From: Diploscapter coronatus
Taxonomy: Eukaryota; Nematoda; Chromadorea; Rhabditida; Rhabditidae
Length of the DNA stretch: 64,000 nt
Direction: 5' to 3'
NCBI GenBank assembly: GCA_964036155.1
Contig: OZ038422.1
Coordinates: 12,423,201-12,487,200 of the forward strand
Below are positions 39,974 to 52,458 of this stretch, in pieces. Made by a program: the position numbers and the translations under genes. The stretch's first letter is position 1. Every line of letters begins with the position of its first letter. The notes under the pieces were generated by a model. It had not been told where the DNA came from. It searched no databases and saw only the letters and a list, made by a program, of their open reading frames with translations.

Positions 39974-41792
39974 TCATGACTCGAATCGTTTCTGATTTTC
40001 ATTGTGATAAAAGATAAAATCTTCGAGAAGAGCGTCGTACTTGTCACTAATGGTTTGAAGTGCCTAAAGTCTCAACCTTTGTTTCATATCTTTCAAAATG
40101 TGCTGTGCAGTATCTGCGACTTTTTGATTTTGACACGGGAATGCACATTTGAAAAAGATGGTCCTCGAAAATTCCATTAAGGATAGGATAAGGCCTGGTA
40201 GGCAAATTCTGGTTTCAAATTATGCATCATGATGTGCTCGTTATTATGAAACCATAATCGCCCTACAATTCCCCATCTCTTTTCATTCGTCAGGTCTATG
40301 TCCTTTTAAAGTATGTTTCCCTGCGTCAAATTCAATGTCATACCTGCTGCTGCACTTCTCCTTCCAACTTCTCAGTGGCTTCTTCAGACTGCATCCAGTA
40401 ACATTTAGCATCGAACAGAGCAGCCAGTGCAGCCATACGACGGTGCGATTCCATCAACTGCAAGCAAACCAGAGGTATGTCAGAGCAGGCTGACAACTCA
40501 CATTGTCGAGTGAATAGAGGGGATGTCCATTAGTTTCCTCCAAGATCATTTCATAGAAAATCGAGATGAATCTTTCGATTTGGCTCCTCTTATCTTTGCC
40601 TTTAACAAGGTCAAACAGCAGGAATGTCAGGTCTTGTGCACAGTTTCCATAGTGAAGTTTCTGCACGAGAATTTCTCTTGAATCGATTCGTGGAAGAAAT
40701 TTTCACCTGAAAGTCGATGACAGCCTTCAAATCGAAATTTTCATCGGCCATTAGATTTCTTGAGTACATGTCTCCGTGACAGAGCACTGGCTCTATTCCT
40801 AAACATTGCATTGCTCAAAATCTTAGTTAGATCGAATCACCTAGATCCTTATCAATATTGTGAACTAAATCCTCATCTCTCTTCTTCAAATCGAGTAATG
40901 TTTGTTTGGCTCTTCTGACTTTGTCTTCTCTTCCATTTTCCATATTTCCTGAGAAGATCTTGTCGATTGTTCTTTGCAACTGAAAGAAGTCCTCTGCTTT
41001 CCCTTTTAAATGCCTGAACTTACTCTCTGAATGCTGATCAACTCAACCCAGTCGGCCTTCTCTCGAAACATCGACTTCTTCTTCTCTTCTGTCAAAATGT
41101 CACAAGCTCCAAATATTTGAAGTCTCACGAGCCACTTCATAGCCTAATCAGTAAGAAACTCATCTCGATTCTGACATGAAAATGCTCCTCTTCTCACTTG
41201 AATGATTGTCTTGTCAGGCATCAAATCGTATATGTCCAACGATCGCGCATTATGAATGGCTTGCAGAACGATGTATCCCACATCAGATTCTTCATCCAGC
41301 ACATTGTTTGCATAGATCTTGGGAGTCATGAATTCCTCTTTCGAATTGAGAAGCTGCAGGCCCAGTACTTCTATGTTGTGCTGCTCTCTCTTCCTTCTGT
41401 TTCTCCTCTCGAACTGCTCTTGGGTGATCTCAGCTCTGCCTCCATATCCATCTTCCAGCATTCGTCCATTTCTTCGTACAATCTGCACAAATCGATTCTA
41501 TAAATTTGCAGACTACCAATCTACCTTTACGAAAAAGCATTCTTCTAACTCTTCTCCACTCCTCTTTCCTTCCCAGCATGGATAGAGAATTCCCAATGAG
41601 CATAGGGAGTACTGTAAGTAATGGAATAGGAATGACCTTTGATTATCGATTGATTTTTACCCCGCCTGCATGTGACTCCACTCTCCATTCCTCTCCAAAT
41701 CGAGCATCTGTGTTGAATTTCTTCTGCAGAGCAGATTCTAATCCATCCGCAGGCAGCAGAGACTTCAAATAGTTTCCTGGCAGAACGACCAT
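39974..41792 (-). CDS. CHK-kinase-like (ecdysteroid kinase-like / DUF1679) protein
   Basis: A predicted small-molecule kinase of the aminoglycoside-phosphotransferase fold, a family expanded in nematodes and insects. It starts MVVLPGNYLKSLLPADGLES. Later exons give KIYANNVLDEESDVGYIVLQ, the Brenner-type catalytic motif PVLCHGDMYSRNLM (HGDxxxxN), and the metal-binding VIDFQ at an exon end, then LHYGNCAQDLTFLLFD. The last exon, joined after VQQQ at a GTATGA donor, reads ALQTISDKYDALLEDFIFYH and ends at 39974-39976. All kinase core motifs are present. Substrate unknown; detoxification by phosphorylation has been proposed for insect relatives, which I treat as a possibility only. Confidence 0.82.
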
Positions 41793-42189
41793 GGCTTGAG
41801 TTGTCAAAATCGGTCAATCGATTAATAGAGCAGATGAATGATGCGAGTCAACTTCTCTTTGAATAGTTCTTTCCCGACGAATTGTTCGTCGAATTTTCGA
41901 AATTCGAAATTGCACTGCTTATCTCTCCTCTCCCCTTGTCTGTCTGCCTCATTCTCTCTCTCCCCCACTTTCCACCCTGTGTTTACGGGTCTGCGTCTTA
42001 ACACTCTTTCCTCGTTTGCAGTTGTGAGACTACTGTCCTGCATTTGAACGACGTTTGTTCTCGCTCTACTCACTTTTGACGCTGCAATATTTAAACTCCT
42101 GCTTTTCTTGAATTTCTTGAGCTTTCATTCACCATCCCCTATTTAAGCTAGCTTTTTTAATTAATGAGTTCCATTCAGGATCGGCAAGA
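41793..42189. promoter_or_regulatory. divergent promoter region between CHK-like gene and trap-1
   Basis: About 400 bases between divergent starts. A ccattcag acceptor ends at 42178, 11 bases upstream of the trap-1 ATG, fitting a spliced-leader acceptor. Confidence 0.5.
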
Positions 42190-44669
42190 ATGAAGGCCAC
42201 GCGAGTCCTTTGTCTGATTGGATTCTTGCTTGTCGCTTCAGGTTTGTTGAACATCTTCATTCCATTTTTTGAATAAATCGTTTGGACAACAAATTGAAAA
42301 ATCGTTGTGAAGAGGTTTTAGGTTAGACTGAATATGCTAAATCTGGTATTAAAACGTGCAGTTCGACTTGCCGATTATTTTAATACTAAATTTATCATAC
42401 CTGGCTCCAACCCCCTACTCTCTTCATATTCGCTTTTCATTTATTACATATCATGTATTTTCAAAAGGCCCTTCATTCCATCTCGAAATCATCACTCAGT
42501 TATTCTTTCGTTCAGGCATTCGTGCCGAGGACCCCATTGATGGCGAAGTGACAGACGATGCAGGAGACGTGAAGGCTGCCGCCGCTGGCTCTGCCTCTGC
42601 TACTGAGGACGACGAGCTCACGATTGGAGCCTCGCCAGATGCAACTCTCGCGTTCGTCTTCACAATGCCTGCCAATGCAAATTATCAGAGAGGTAAGAAA
42701 GAGTTATTCAACCAAGCAGGAATTGTTGCCAAATGCACACATTGCACTCGTTCAGAATTCCCTGCAAACCGACCTGTCCGCTATCTGATCGGCTTCCAGA
42801 ACAGGGGTGAGAAGGACTTCATCATCAAGTCCTCTGAGACCTCGTTCCGCTACCCCATGGACTTCAACTACCACATTCAGAATGTGAGTTCATCCATCAG
42901 TCAATAAGTAGTCCTAAGGGCGAGAAGGCTGGCAATGCAAGAATACTCTGCATTGCGCGTTATTGCCAACATGAAGTGAGCAGTAAACTGCTTCAATTGC
43001 TACTGTTTTCTTAGGCTTATAAAAGCCTCAAGATCGCAGAGTCGCAGACTTGTAAAAGCCACATGTCGGTAAAATTTCATGCTCTAATACAGAGGGCTAG
43101 GAGTAGGACAAACAGGGGGGATGCTCAGTCTCCGAGTGTTGAGTGCATTCTGGAGAGATATTCTAGATAAATACTCCCCTATCCGGCTTTATCCTTCAAC
43201 TATTCGAAATTTGAAGGCATGTGACTTTTACAAGAAATCCTTTTCTTTACTACTTCTGCGTGAAATGCATTTCACAACAAACAGCATTCCCTTTCTGCAG
43301 AAGCGTTCTTCTTCTTCCTCTCCTGTCTGCATTATTTTCGAATTGCAATTGATAATTTATCTTTATTTTCCTCGTTGTTAAATTAAATGAATTTATTTCA
43401 GTTCACCCAAGGTCAGTACAATCGGCGAGTGGCTCCCAAGGAGGAAGTGACTGTGGACTACTCGTTCTTCACGCACGAGAGCTTCGCTGGACGCCCCCTC
43501 GGACTGGTCGTCAATCTGCACTACGAGGATGTGGTCAGTCAATCAAACAGTTAGACTTCTCCGAACTCAATCCGCAGAAAAATAGTGGATCTTTTCGAGA
43601 GAAAGAGAGAAGATATGCTCTCAATATGATACTATTTTTCTTCGGGCGAATTTGCGGGTCGAGTTTTGAGAATTCTCATGCAAGAGAAGGAATAGACTTC
43701 TTTCATCTGAATTCGTCTTCTGCCAAATGAATGAGCCAAATGGATTGCAGGAAGGCCGTCTGTACGTGAACAACGTGTTCAACGAGACTATCACCATTCT
43801 CGAGGATGACAGCAGCTTCTCGACCGAAACCGGCTTCCTCTACATCGTCTTCGCTGGATTCATCGTTCTCGCTCTCTTCGCCGTGCAGCACTTCCTCAAC
43901 AAGGTAGGCATTATGAAGCAGGCAATTGCAGATTAGGCAGAGTCTACTATCTGCTTCTCTAAATTCAGTCCACTTTCTAACATTTCCCGATTAATAATCG
44001 CATTTTTTCTTTACAAATTCATCAGGATTCTCTATAAAATAACCTCTTTCAACAAGCATTTGCTCATTGTCAACAACGTGATGTTGTGATGTTATAGAAA
44101 GTGGAAGTGGATGAACACTTGAGAACATTATTCTAATAAAATTCCAATAAAATGTCTGCTTTCAGCTGTCGCGCAAGACTGGTCTGCAGAAGAAGAGACA
44201 GCCACAGACTGAGACAGGCACGACCAGTGGAGCTGAGGTAGGCAAGAATGAATGAGTGAATACAGAGCGGACCAATATCTCTATATAATTTGTCGAACAA
44301 ACAGAACAACTGCACATCATGCAGTCACATTGTAGTCGAGTTGATTTGCTAAATGCAGATGATTTTTGAAAATTTCAAGAAAAAGTGTTTGAAATAAAAT
44401 CGAATAAAAATCTCTGCATGCACAAACAGAAATTCCGGATCATAATTCCGCATACACTTCATTCAGATAAAATAGGAGAAAAAATTAGAACTGAAACAGT
44501 TTCTTCAAAGTTCGATCATAGCCCCTCTTCCCTCCATTTACTGACTGATAGTGATTCAATTCCATTGCAGGTCGATTTCGAGTGGATCCCTCGCGAGGTG
44601 CTCAAGCAGAACGAGAAATCGCCCAAACCGAGTTCTCCTAAACCGAGAAAAGCAAAGAAGGTCGATTAG
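42190..44669 (+). CDS. trap-1: translocon-associated protein subunit alpha (TRAP-alpha/SSR1)
   Basis: An ER membrane protein next to the Sec61 channel that assists translocation of secretory proteins. The signal peptide is MKATRVLCLIGFLLVASG; an acidic luminal segment follows (EDPIDGEVTDDAGDV), then the conserved luminal domain (PANRPVRYLIGFQNRGEKDF; SFRYPMDFNYHIQN; FTQGQYNRRVAPKEEVTVDY; FAGRPLGLVVNLHYEDV; YVNNVFNETITILED with an N-glycosylation site). One membrane span follows (GFLYIVFAGFIVLALFAVQH) and a basic cytosolic tail ending PRKAKKVD. Seven or so exons; stop 44667-44669. Complete and intact. Confidence 0.93.
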
Positions 44670-46106
44670 AGGATGGCAGAGTGCAAAGACATAAAGATAA
44701 ACGCTCGTACAGTCAGGCAATCGACAAACTAGCAGTAATTCATGATTGAATTAATGAGTTACTGCTTGTCTGATTCAATCCCAACTCTCGCCTTCCTTCT
44801 TTCACAAATAGGGGTATTTTAATAATTCTTTTACTCTACTCATTCAAACTCTTCTATCCAGAACCATCATAGATTTTTATTCTGAATTTTCGTAGAAGCA
44901 GCGACAACATTTATTAAATTTACGGCTCTTTATGCTAATTCTTCTATGAAGCTCACTTGTGATAATTTTCTCTCTCCTATTGTTTGATTTTATATTTTCC
45001 TCTATTCAAGAATGTTTTATTGTAAATTATTTTATCCAGAAGCTACGTGTCTTATGAACAAGGGCAGTCGTTATTCAACTAGAGAGTTAGACTCTTTCTT
45101 TACAGAATCAGAACTGAAAAGTTAAAGATGACGTGCCTTTCCTCTCGTTCATTCGTCCCCAAACAGTCCTTTTTCGTCTTCCTCATCCCGAATCCGTAGA
45201 TCACCATTGTGTAATTTATTGATTGGTTTTATCTCATTTGTTATTGTTTTATTAAATTTTTGAGTACAGATTTCAGTGCGCCTTCTATAAAGGGCAATGC
45301 AGGAACACCTGTGGATTTGAAAGAGCATAGCCTTCTAACGCTAACCCTTCACCGACTGTCTGCATGATTATTCACATTTCCATTCCCGTGGAAATTCATT
45401 CACCCACACGATCTCGTAATAACTCCACTTCTCCCTCACCTCTTCTCAATTCCTGTATGACTTCTTGCTCCCCACTCCCCCTTGACATTCTTCTTATCTT
45501 TTACTTCTCCTGCTCATTCCTGAATGAATTCGGTAACTTCTCCCCTATCTTCTTATTAACATATATAATTTCCCCCAAGTCTTTTTCCAATCTTTCATTA
45601 GAATAGTCGATTCGAATGCGTAGAACACGAATCTGAAGTCCGTTTTCAAAGAATGGTAAGCTAAGAAAAATTAGGGGAAGTTTTTAAAAATTGCGATAAT
45701 CGGAAGAGTTATCAACTAGGGACATTCTTGAATCAAAGGAAAGGGGTGGGGCTTGGCGGTCCCTACATAAAATTAACAGTTTTGACAAATGATTAGGAAT
45801 TCGAAATAAACGAATGAAGGAATTTTTAATTGGTTGGATAATAGTTTGCTCAATTTCGAATTCCATCCAAAATATCATCTCGCATTCAAATGAAACAAGC
45901 TCAGGAGAATGAAAGAGCAAGAAGTTTTCATTTTAATATATATTAGAAATATTTATTTCAGTTGCAATTATCTCTTATCACTTTTGGATGTCTTCGAGAA
46001 TTGCCTGTATCATATGCATCGAATTAGAATGCACGAAATTGAATAAAGATACTTTTTATTAAAAACATGAAAATTACGAAAACAAAGGCACTGCAATCTG
46101 AAGATT
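44670..46106. other. intergenic; compositional boundary and 3' flank of F-box/kelch gene
   Basis: No supported gene. From about 45.72 kb on, the sequence is a copy of the DNA at 52.86-53.2 kb (shared GACAAATGATTNGGAATT and GAAACAAGCTCAGGAGAATG), i.e. the duplicated 3' flank of the kelch genes. Confidence 0.55.
45720..46050. repeat. duplicated kelch-gene 3' flank, copy 1
   Basis: Direct repeat of 52860-53170; shared blocks include CATTCTTGAATCAAAGGAAA and GCAATTATCTCTTATCACTT. A shorter third copy lies at 57035-57140. Confidence 0.85.
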
Positions 46107-47356
46107 TCAGATATTCAATTTTCCGACTTCTCGCCATTGATTCGTTTGTGGATCGTATTCCTCGATTGAATTGCAAAATTTTTTCCCGAAATGTTCTTGA
46201 AATCTAAGTTGACAAATATTTCGTATAGATATGCAAAATCTCAGCTCACCCTCCGATTGCATACAATTTTTCATTAGCGACAATGAGCAAATTACCCGCT
46301 CTTTCATAATTCATATCAGCGATTGGAGAAATTCGATTGTCAACTGGAGCTGAGGGGTCGAAGCACAGGCAGGATTTAAATGCATCATCATTACTAAATA
46401 TATAATGATACATTATTTATCATACAAAAGTAACTACTCCACTCCAGTTATGTAAATTCTTCCATTTAACGATGCAACCCCAAAGGAATGTATTTCTGGG
46501 ATCTCTCCGATTTCAATCCATTTGCGTTCATCGTCTGATAATCGATATATCATTTTACTACGATCTTGATCAAAAACTGAATATCCATAATTACAATAAT
46601 GAACATGTTATAATGTGACCGTATAAAATTTCATCGCATATTACTGTTTGAACCCACATAATTGGAAGAGGAAAAGCAGGTCCTGATTTCCATTTTCCAT
46701 CTATTAGCACCTGAATAAATTATTTTATGAACTTTCATTCGAGCTTCTTACATCAACTCGATTCGTATAATCCCTTGTTTCAGAACCCCATCCACCCAAA
46801 TAATACAATTTCTTTTTAAAATAAGCCACAGATGCAAATTCACGCCATTCAGGAGGATCTGGACCTGTAAAATGTTTTGAATCGATCATTAATGGATTTG
46901 TTAATAAGACCTCTTGAGACTATTCGAGTGTCCAAGTCATATATTTCAAACGATTCGCTTTCGCCGCTAATTCCAAAAATCTGAAGCCTAAGAAATTAAA
47001 GAAATAACGTATATAAGAATTTACTCGATCCTTTGTAGTTGCTACTTCATATGGCTCATAGCTATTAATAAATTTCGCAATCTGCTTAACAGAATTAGTA
47101 TGCGAATCAAACAGACAAATTCGTCCTTCATAAATATCGTCGTTGTTATAAAGTACTAAATAGTAAAATCAATTTTCGCTCATACAAGAAGTATTTTCCT
47201 ACGATAGAGTAAAATTTCCCTCTCGAGCGCTGTCGGGAGATATTTCTTGAGTATTTGCATCATTCGCTTATTAGTCCGGGCCAATTGTCTCAGCTCTTTG
47301 GATCCGGGATATTGGCAGATCAACAGTATAATTTCGACTGGTAAATTGGCTAGCAT
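46107..47356 (-). CDS. F-box protein with kelch repeats
   Basis: Likely a substrate receptor of an SCF (Skp1-cullin-F-box) ubiquitin ligase, with a kelch propeller for substrate binding. Exon 1 (47203-47356) codes an F-box right at the start: MLANLPVEIILLICQYPGSK, then ELRQLARTNKRMMQILKKYL. Spliced exons then give kelch blades: REILLYLLYNNDDIYEGRIC, EWREFASVAYFKKKLYYLGG, IHSFGVASLNGRIYITG, LIVANEKLYAIGG and EEYDPQTNQWREVGKL, ending at TGA 46107-46109. Introns are about 45-55 bases. The kelch half is a paralogue of the one at 53.2-54.5 kb. I chose the ATG at 47354-47356 because the F-box begins immediately; the frame is open further upstream without a Met. Confidence 0.78.
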
Positions 47357-49301
47357 CTTTGTTAAGAGATCTAAACAATCATCAGTATTATTTCGAAATG
47401 GGAATAGTAAAAGAGTACTGATTGAATGAGAGTCTACGATTAGTGAGTTTGAAATTGATCATTGAAGAACGAAGAATGAAACTACTAAATTGATGCCTCG
47501 ATTTTTATCAGACTAAAAATCTATTCCTAAAACTTGAAGATGCATGCTGAAATATGTAACAAATCTGGTTGGAGATATATTCAGAAGTTGTCAGACAATG
47601 ATTCGTAGCAGTGTATTGGCGTAGTTGCCTCTCAAACTTGGGAATTAAACCTATTGTTAATAAAAAGAAAATACGAAAATATACAAAGTTTTATAATAAA
47701 TTGATATGCGACTATCATCAGAAGAGGCAACCTTTTCAAAGTGAATAGGCAGAGAGGGATATGCTTTATCTTAGAGAAGAAAAGGAAATATGCAGAACCT
47801 ATGGATGCGGGTCAAGGTTTCCCAGTTTTTTTTATCGGATGTCACTATTTTCACGAAAAAAGTGGGGGACTTGATCTGCACCCAAAAATAATTATTCATG
47901 GAATACGAGAATTGAGAACTGAATGAGAAGGATAGAGAATTTGGCAAATGATTCCTTAGGTCACTTACTCGGTATTTTCTGTATCTTTTCATATACTATT
48001 TCTCTCTTCATTGATTATACAGATGATTTTGTAGGTGTTCGTAACCACTTCCAAAAAGCCTTGGGGTTGAAGTTGTCTTCATATTTATGATCGTAGTTTT
48101 CTAGCGTCTGAGCGGGATCTAGATTAGGGAAAAATGAAAGTTCTGAGCTTCATTAAAGCTTATCAACAAGATCTGATCTGAAAGATCATTAAGCAGGCAC
48201 AACAGAAGTAGATGAATTGATGATGTCGGTCACTTTACCGAACGCTTAAGAACATGCAGATCTAGGGAGGACTTAAATCAAGATTGCTCTATGACCAGCC
48301 CGCCATAATACTTCCTTCACAATTTTATGTCTCTAACCAGAAATTTCAAGAGAAATCCTACAATATGCGTACCAATTGATAGAGCATGAAAAATTGAACA
48401 ACTTTTGCGAAGACACCTCATGGTTATCTATTATGGTATGTGTGGTATGGAGGTTTGAATGGGTCAGACCCACTAAAATGATCAAAATATTCAAAAAGTT
48501 ATTATGGTAAGTTTCTTGTACCTCCCGCAATTGGCAAAATCATCAAAACTCAACTTTGACTCCCACCTAGCCCCGCCCACTTTTGAGGGTAAGGCCTAAT
48601 CTTCCTAGTTTTGTGATTAGTGACCAAAGGTCTATCCACTCATATAGGACATATTTTTGTAGAAGGACTTTTGTCCAAATGCAGTCCTTTTCTCGATTCT
48701 TAAAAACAATAAAAAAGAAAAATTTGCCCATTTTTTATTTCTCCTTTTAATTATGGATTGGCTATCTGGAAACCGCATGACGTATTTTAAAAGTCTTTAA
48801 AGTTTTATTTTTATTTGAAAACCGCATGACATGAGGAAAACACAAAACGTACAGTAATCTAGATCATGACAGATTAAAATCACATAATTATGCTTTGGTT
48901 TACATCATCGAAAACATAGAAGTAGTTTGTTGTTGCATAAAGTTGAGAAAATGATACAAAAAGGTAACAACTGCTAGAAAAAATGTTCAGGTTCAAAATT
49001 TGTTTCAATGGAAGAGAAAATCCTCGATTTGAAGAATTTGTCGTTATTTCATCCTGAAAATTGCTGATAAAGTCATCAATACAATATAAGATAAGGATTT
49101 TCGTGATCTACAATCATCAGACTTTAAAATTATGTATAGGCATCCTTACTACCTAACGAACTTCTGATGATCAACCGAACAAGTAGGATATAGAAGTTCA
49201 AGGAATCTAACAGAAATAGAGGTTTTTGAGAGGTGTGATTCCAGAAGTACGTCATAGATGCCAAAACCGACTACTCTATCATATCTTACTATTCTAGAAA
49301 T
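47357..49301. other. intergenic between F-box/kelch and C-type lectin genes
   Basis: About 1.9 kb, AT-rich. No frame here shows family features. A dispersed repeat lies at about 48547-48630 (separate entry). Confidence 0.45.
48547..48630. repeat. dispersed repeat, copy A
   Basis: Contains CTCAACTTTGACTCCCACCT then AGCCCCGCCCACTTTTG and TTTTGTGATTAG. The same order of blocks recurs at about 59928-60003. Confidence 0.75.
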
Positions 49302-50974
49302 TTATGGACTATAAATCTTACTTCTATTTATGCAAAGCAATGCTACTGGATTCAAGCGATTGCAATCGGAGTATTTGCCGGACATTGTGTCACAAGTTAG
49401 ATGAGAGTGACAGCTATTGATGTCAGCTGCAGGAAAAGTTCCACATGTCACTGCACCATTATCTGGATGGTAAGCGGCAACGGTGCCTGATGCCCAGACT
49501 TCGGGATCACAATAAAATGCTAAGGTGCAGTTTGATAATCCGTTGATAGGCAAAATTTGTGGTGCAGCATGATCAACCGTTCTGGGGTCGAATGCATTTC
49601 CATTGCAATTAGCACTTGGCCAATTAAATGCCTCGGGTTCAGGTATTTGACATTCGGGACAGCTGACTAAATACATTTTATACATATTTCGATTTTGGGT
49701 TATAAATCTTACTTCTATTTATGCAAAGCAATGCTACTGGATTCAGGCGATTGCAATCGGAGTATTTGCCGGATCTTGTATCACAAGTTAGATCCGAGTG
49801 ACAGTTATTGATGTTAGCTGCAGAAAAAGTTCCACATGTCACTGCACCACTATCTGGATGGTAAGCGGCAACAGTGCCCGATGCCCAGATTTTGGGGTCG
49901 CAATAAAATGCTAAGGAGTTCGATGATCCATTGCCAGGCAAAATTTGTGGTGCAGCATGATCAACTGTTCTGGGGTCGAATGCATTTCCATTGCAATTAG
50001 CACTTGGCCAATAAAACGTTTCGGGTTCGGGTATTTGACATTGTGTGCTTTCTGAAATATTTTAAATTTCGTTGAAGTTTTCGACCCCTCGGAAGAGGTA
50101 GATGGCACTTGATTCGTTGTCGTCATCAAATGTCTTGATATTAATTTAGTCATCATTATTGCAATGATGATACGATTATTCGCAAACTTACTTTGGGTGG
50201 TTCTTTCTGTTGTTATTGTTTTTGTTGTTGTCGTTGGGCGGAGAGTAGATGATTCTGCTTTTGTTGTTGTTGTTATTGTTGTTGGGCGGAAACTAGATGA
50301 TTCTGCTTTTGAGGGTGTCGTTGTATTTTCTGAAAGGAGATAAAATTTCAGAATCCAACAACAATTATTCACTTGAGTGAAGTTGATTTGAGCAGACAAA
50401 ATAATTTCTCGTCTCCTTGTCAGTAGCAACCCATCGTCCATCCGCGAGTCTGACACTTGCTCCTGTTGGCATATTCAATGATGCGGGTTCATCTAAATTT
50501 TCAAAAAATACAATTCCAAAACCGCATTTTCTTACATCTGGCCCAATTCTCGTAACCATACGAACTTCCATCGACCCATTTCCATCCATTGGGCGTCTTC
50601 TCATATCCTATCCAGATGCCAGCGCCGAAGTTGTAATACTTATCATGCGCTGAGTCTGAAATAAGGTTTAAAGAAAAGCTAAAAAATGTATATTTTAAAA
50701 TAAAATTCTCATTTTTACGTACTCAGAATGAAATTGTTGTTATCGTCATCCGTAACTGTGGAAAGTTCTAGACCCATGTCTTCGCAGAACTCTTTCGCAG
50801 TTTCGAAATCGTCTTTCTGATCTGACAGATAATAGCACCTAAATCCTTATTATGAGTTTCAATGATAGCCTGAAATATATACCGAATCCCATCTGAGATT
50901 TGTCTTGGAGTGCAATCTGATGAACCTTGTACTAGAGCTGTGAATATAAGCAATTCAAAAAGTATCAATAGCAT
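49302..50974 (-). CDS. secreted C-type lectin with Thr/Ser linker and two copies of a cysteine-rich module
   Basis: The signal peptide starts at the ATG at 50972-50974 (MLLILFELLIFTALVQGSS). The C-type lectin domain follows: RCYYLSDQKDDFETAKEFC, then AGIWIGYEKTPNGWKWVDGS, SYGYENWARYEPASLN and DGRWVATDKETRNYFVCSN. No clear EPN/WND sugar motif is seen. A linker of Thr and Ser (TTTTKAESSTLRPTTTTK) leads into two near-identical modules of roughly 120 residues, each WPSANCNGNAFDPRTVDHAA, ASGTVAAYHPD, GAVTCGTF and YSDCNRLNPVALLCINRS, one per exon (around 49.68-50.05 and 49.30-49.67 kb). I do not recognise the module. It is likely an immune or environmental-contact protein, by analogy with nematode clec genes. 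Stop at 49302-49304 is read directly after the last module. Confidence 0.8.
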
Positions 50975-51576
50975 GATTATAGATAAAGAAAATTTGAACT
51001 TATCGACCAATTAATTACAAATATGCCAAGTGTTTATATATAAGCCAGAATTATCAGGACGATATAATTTTAATGACGATTTTTGCGTAACCAAGGCGTA
51101 ACTTCGCTTATCATTTTACCGAGTCACCCTGAAACTTTGAAAATGGTGCTGATCGCTGCATTTTCGTAAGACTTTTGTGATAATTTAGAACGAGTAACGA
51201 GACTGTGTCACAGAGTTTCCTTATCGGAGGACCTTCGTAATGAGCCTATTTTAGCGTATTCTCTGCTCATTTATCGATATGTCATGAAAATTGTGGAGTA
51301 ATAGCATTATTCATCGGCTATCAAATGAGTAAATTCATGAAGACATATTATTACAACAAAAAATTAATTCAACCTCCGCATTAATAATTAAGAAGATATT
51401 AGCCATGTTTTCCTAGATTTATTAGTTCATTTTCTACAATTAGAGTGCAACAACCCAAACTTCAATGCTATTTTGATTCACAATCTAGAATTTCAATTGA
51501 ATAAACAATAACAATTCTTCACGATATATAATGCTTTCCCATTGAAATACTTTGTCCATTAAACTCATCAGAAATC
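50975..51576. promoter_or_regulatory. divergent upstream region of the lectin and a small secreted-protein gene
   Basis: About 600 AT-rich bases between divergent starts. No specific site is convincing. Confidence 0.4.
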
Positions 51577-52057
51577 ATGTCTAGTATTTTCCTACCTATC
51601 TGCGTATTTTCGATCTCAATTGTATTCGCCTATTCGGTTGATATGGTGAGCATAATTCAAAGACTATTTTCAAGTAAATGGAAAAATATAAAACTCTTAA
51701 ACAACCGAATATATTCGGTTCTTGTGAATAAATGTTCACAGCTAGAAAGTTTTAAATCTCGTAAATTCAATCCTAAATCTTCAGCTCGATTACGACACAA
51801 AATTGGTACATGTGAATAAGGCTTTGAACACTTGCACCGAGAAATTCTATCCAACATTGACTGACACGATGAAAAATTGCGAATCGAAAAATGCCGATCT
51901 GGAAAAGCGATTCAAGTGCAAAAAGGACGCACTTTTCCAAAACGATATCAAGAACAATAGCAAACACAAGAAAGATTTGAGTGAGTGCGTCTGGAATAGT
52001 GCACCATATAATGTCTTCTTGAAGGACCAATGGTCAAACAAAATTGAATATTATTGA
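51577..52057 (+). CDS. small secreted cysteine-containing protein, unknown family
   Basis: Two exons (51577-51645 and 51785-52057) join in phase 0 to a protein of 113 residues. Exon 1 is a signal peptide (MSSIFLPICVFSISIVFAYS) ending at a GTGAGC donor. The mature part is lysine-rich with four spaced cysteines (NTCTEKF, KNCESKN, FKCKKDA, SECVWNS), ends KIEYY and stops at 52055-52057. The intron acceptor is ttcag. I know no family for it. Cysteine-spaced small secreted proteins of this kind are common in nematode lineage-specific gene sets. The even codon usage and clean signal peptide argue for a real gene. Confidence 0.65.
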
Positions 52058-52206
52058 TTTGTAAATCCATGTAAAGGGTTTTGTATCATTTATTTATTTT
52101 TTAACGATTAATTAAACTTTTATTGAAACAAGTGAGGCATTGATGCACATATTTTATGACACAAATTAACATTATAAAATTCAGAATAATGAAGAATATA
52201 TGCATT

Positions 52207-52458
52207 TTAAAAATAAATCTTATCAAAATCTGAACCAGATTTTATCTGTTGAATTTCGATTGTATATTCAGGACAATCATCATATATTAAATAATCTATG
52301 ATTTGCCAAAGTTGATCAAATTTGTTCGTCATTTTCGCCATCTTTCCATCTTTTAATAGCACATAGGTCTTTTTCGGGATCAACGTCAAATATTCAACTA
52401 TCGGGAGTATTTCGGATTCGCATAAACTGATAGTGTCCTTCGGGTTGAACATTTTCAT
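52207..52458 (-). CDS. small orphan protein, 83 residues, possibly a gene fragment
   Basis: An open frame starting MKMFNPKDTISLCESEI and ending SGSDFDKIYF. No signal peptide, membrane segment or known motif. It may be a short gene or the last exon of something broken by the kelch-region duplication. Only the intact frame supports it. Confidence 0.3.
   Translation of the reverse strand: MKMFNPKDTISLCESEILPIVEYLTLIPKKTYVLLKDGKMAKMTNKFDQLWQIIDYLIYDDCPEYTIEIQQIKSGSDFDKIYF

Noticed and set aside
52207..52458. Idea that the 83-residue orphan is a lost F-box or Hsp70 piece
   Set aside because: No similarity to either could be seen by eye, so it is listed only as an orphan.
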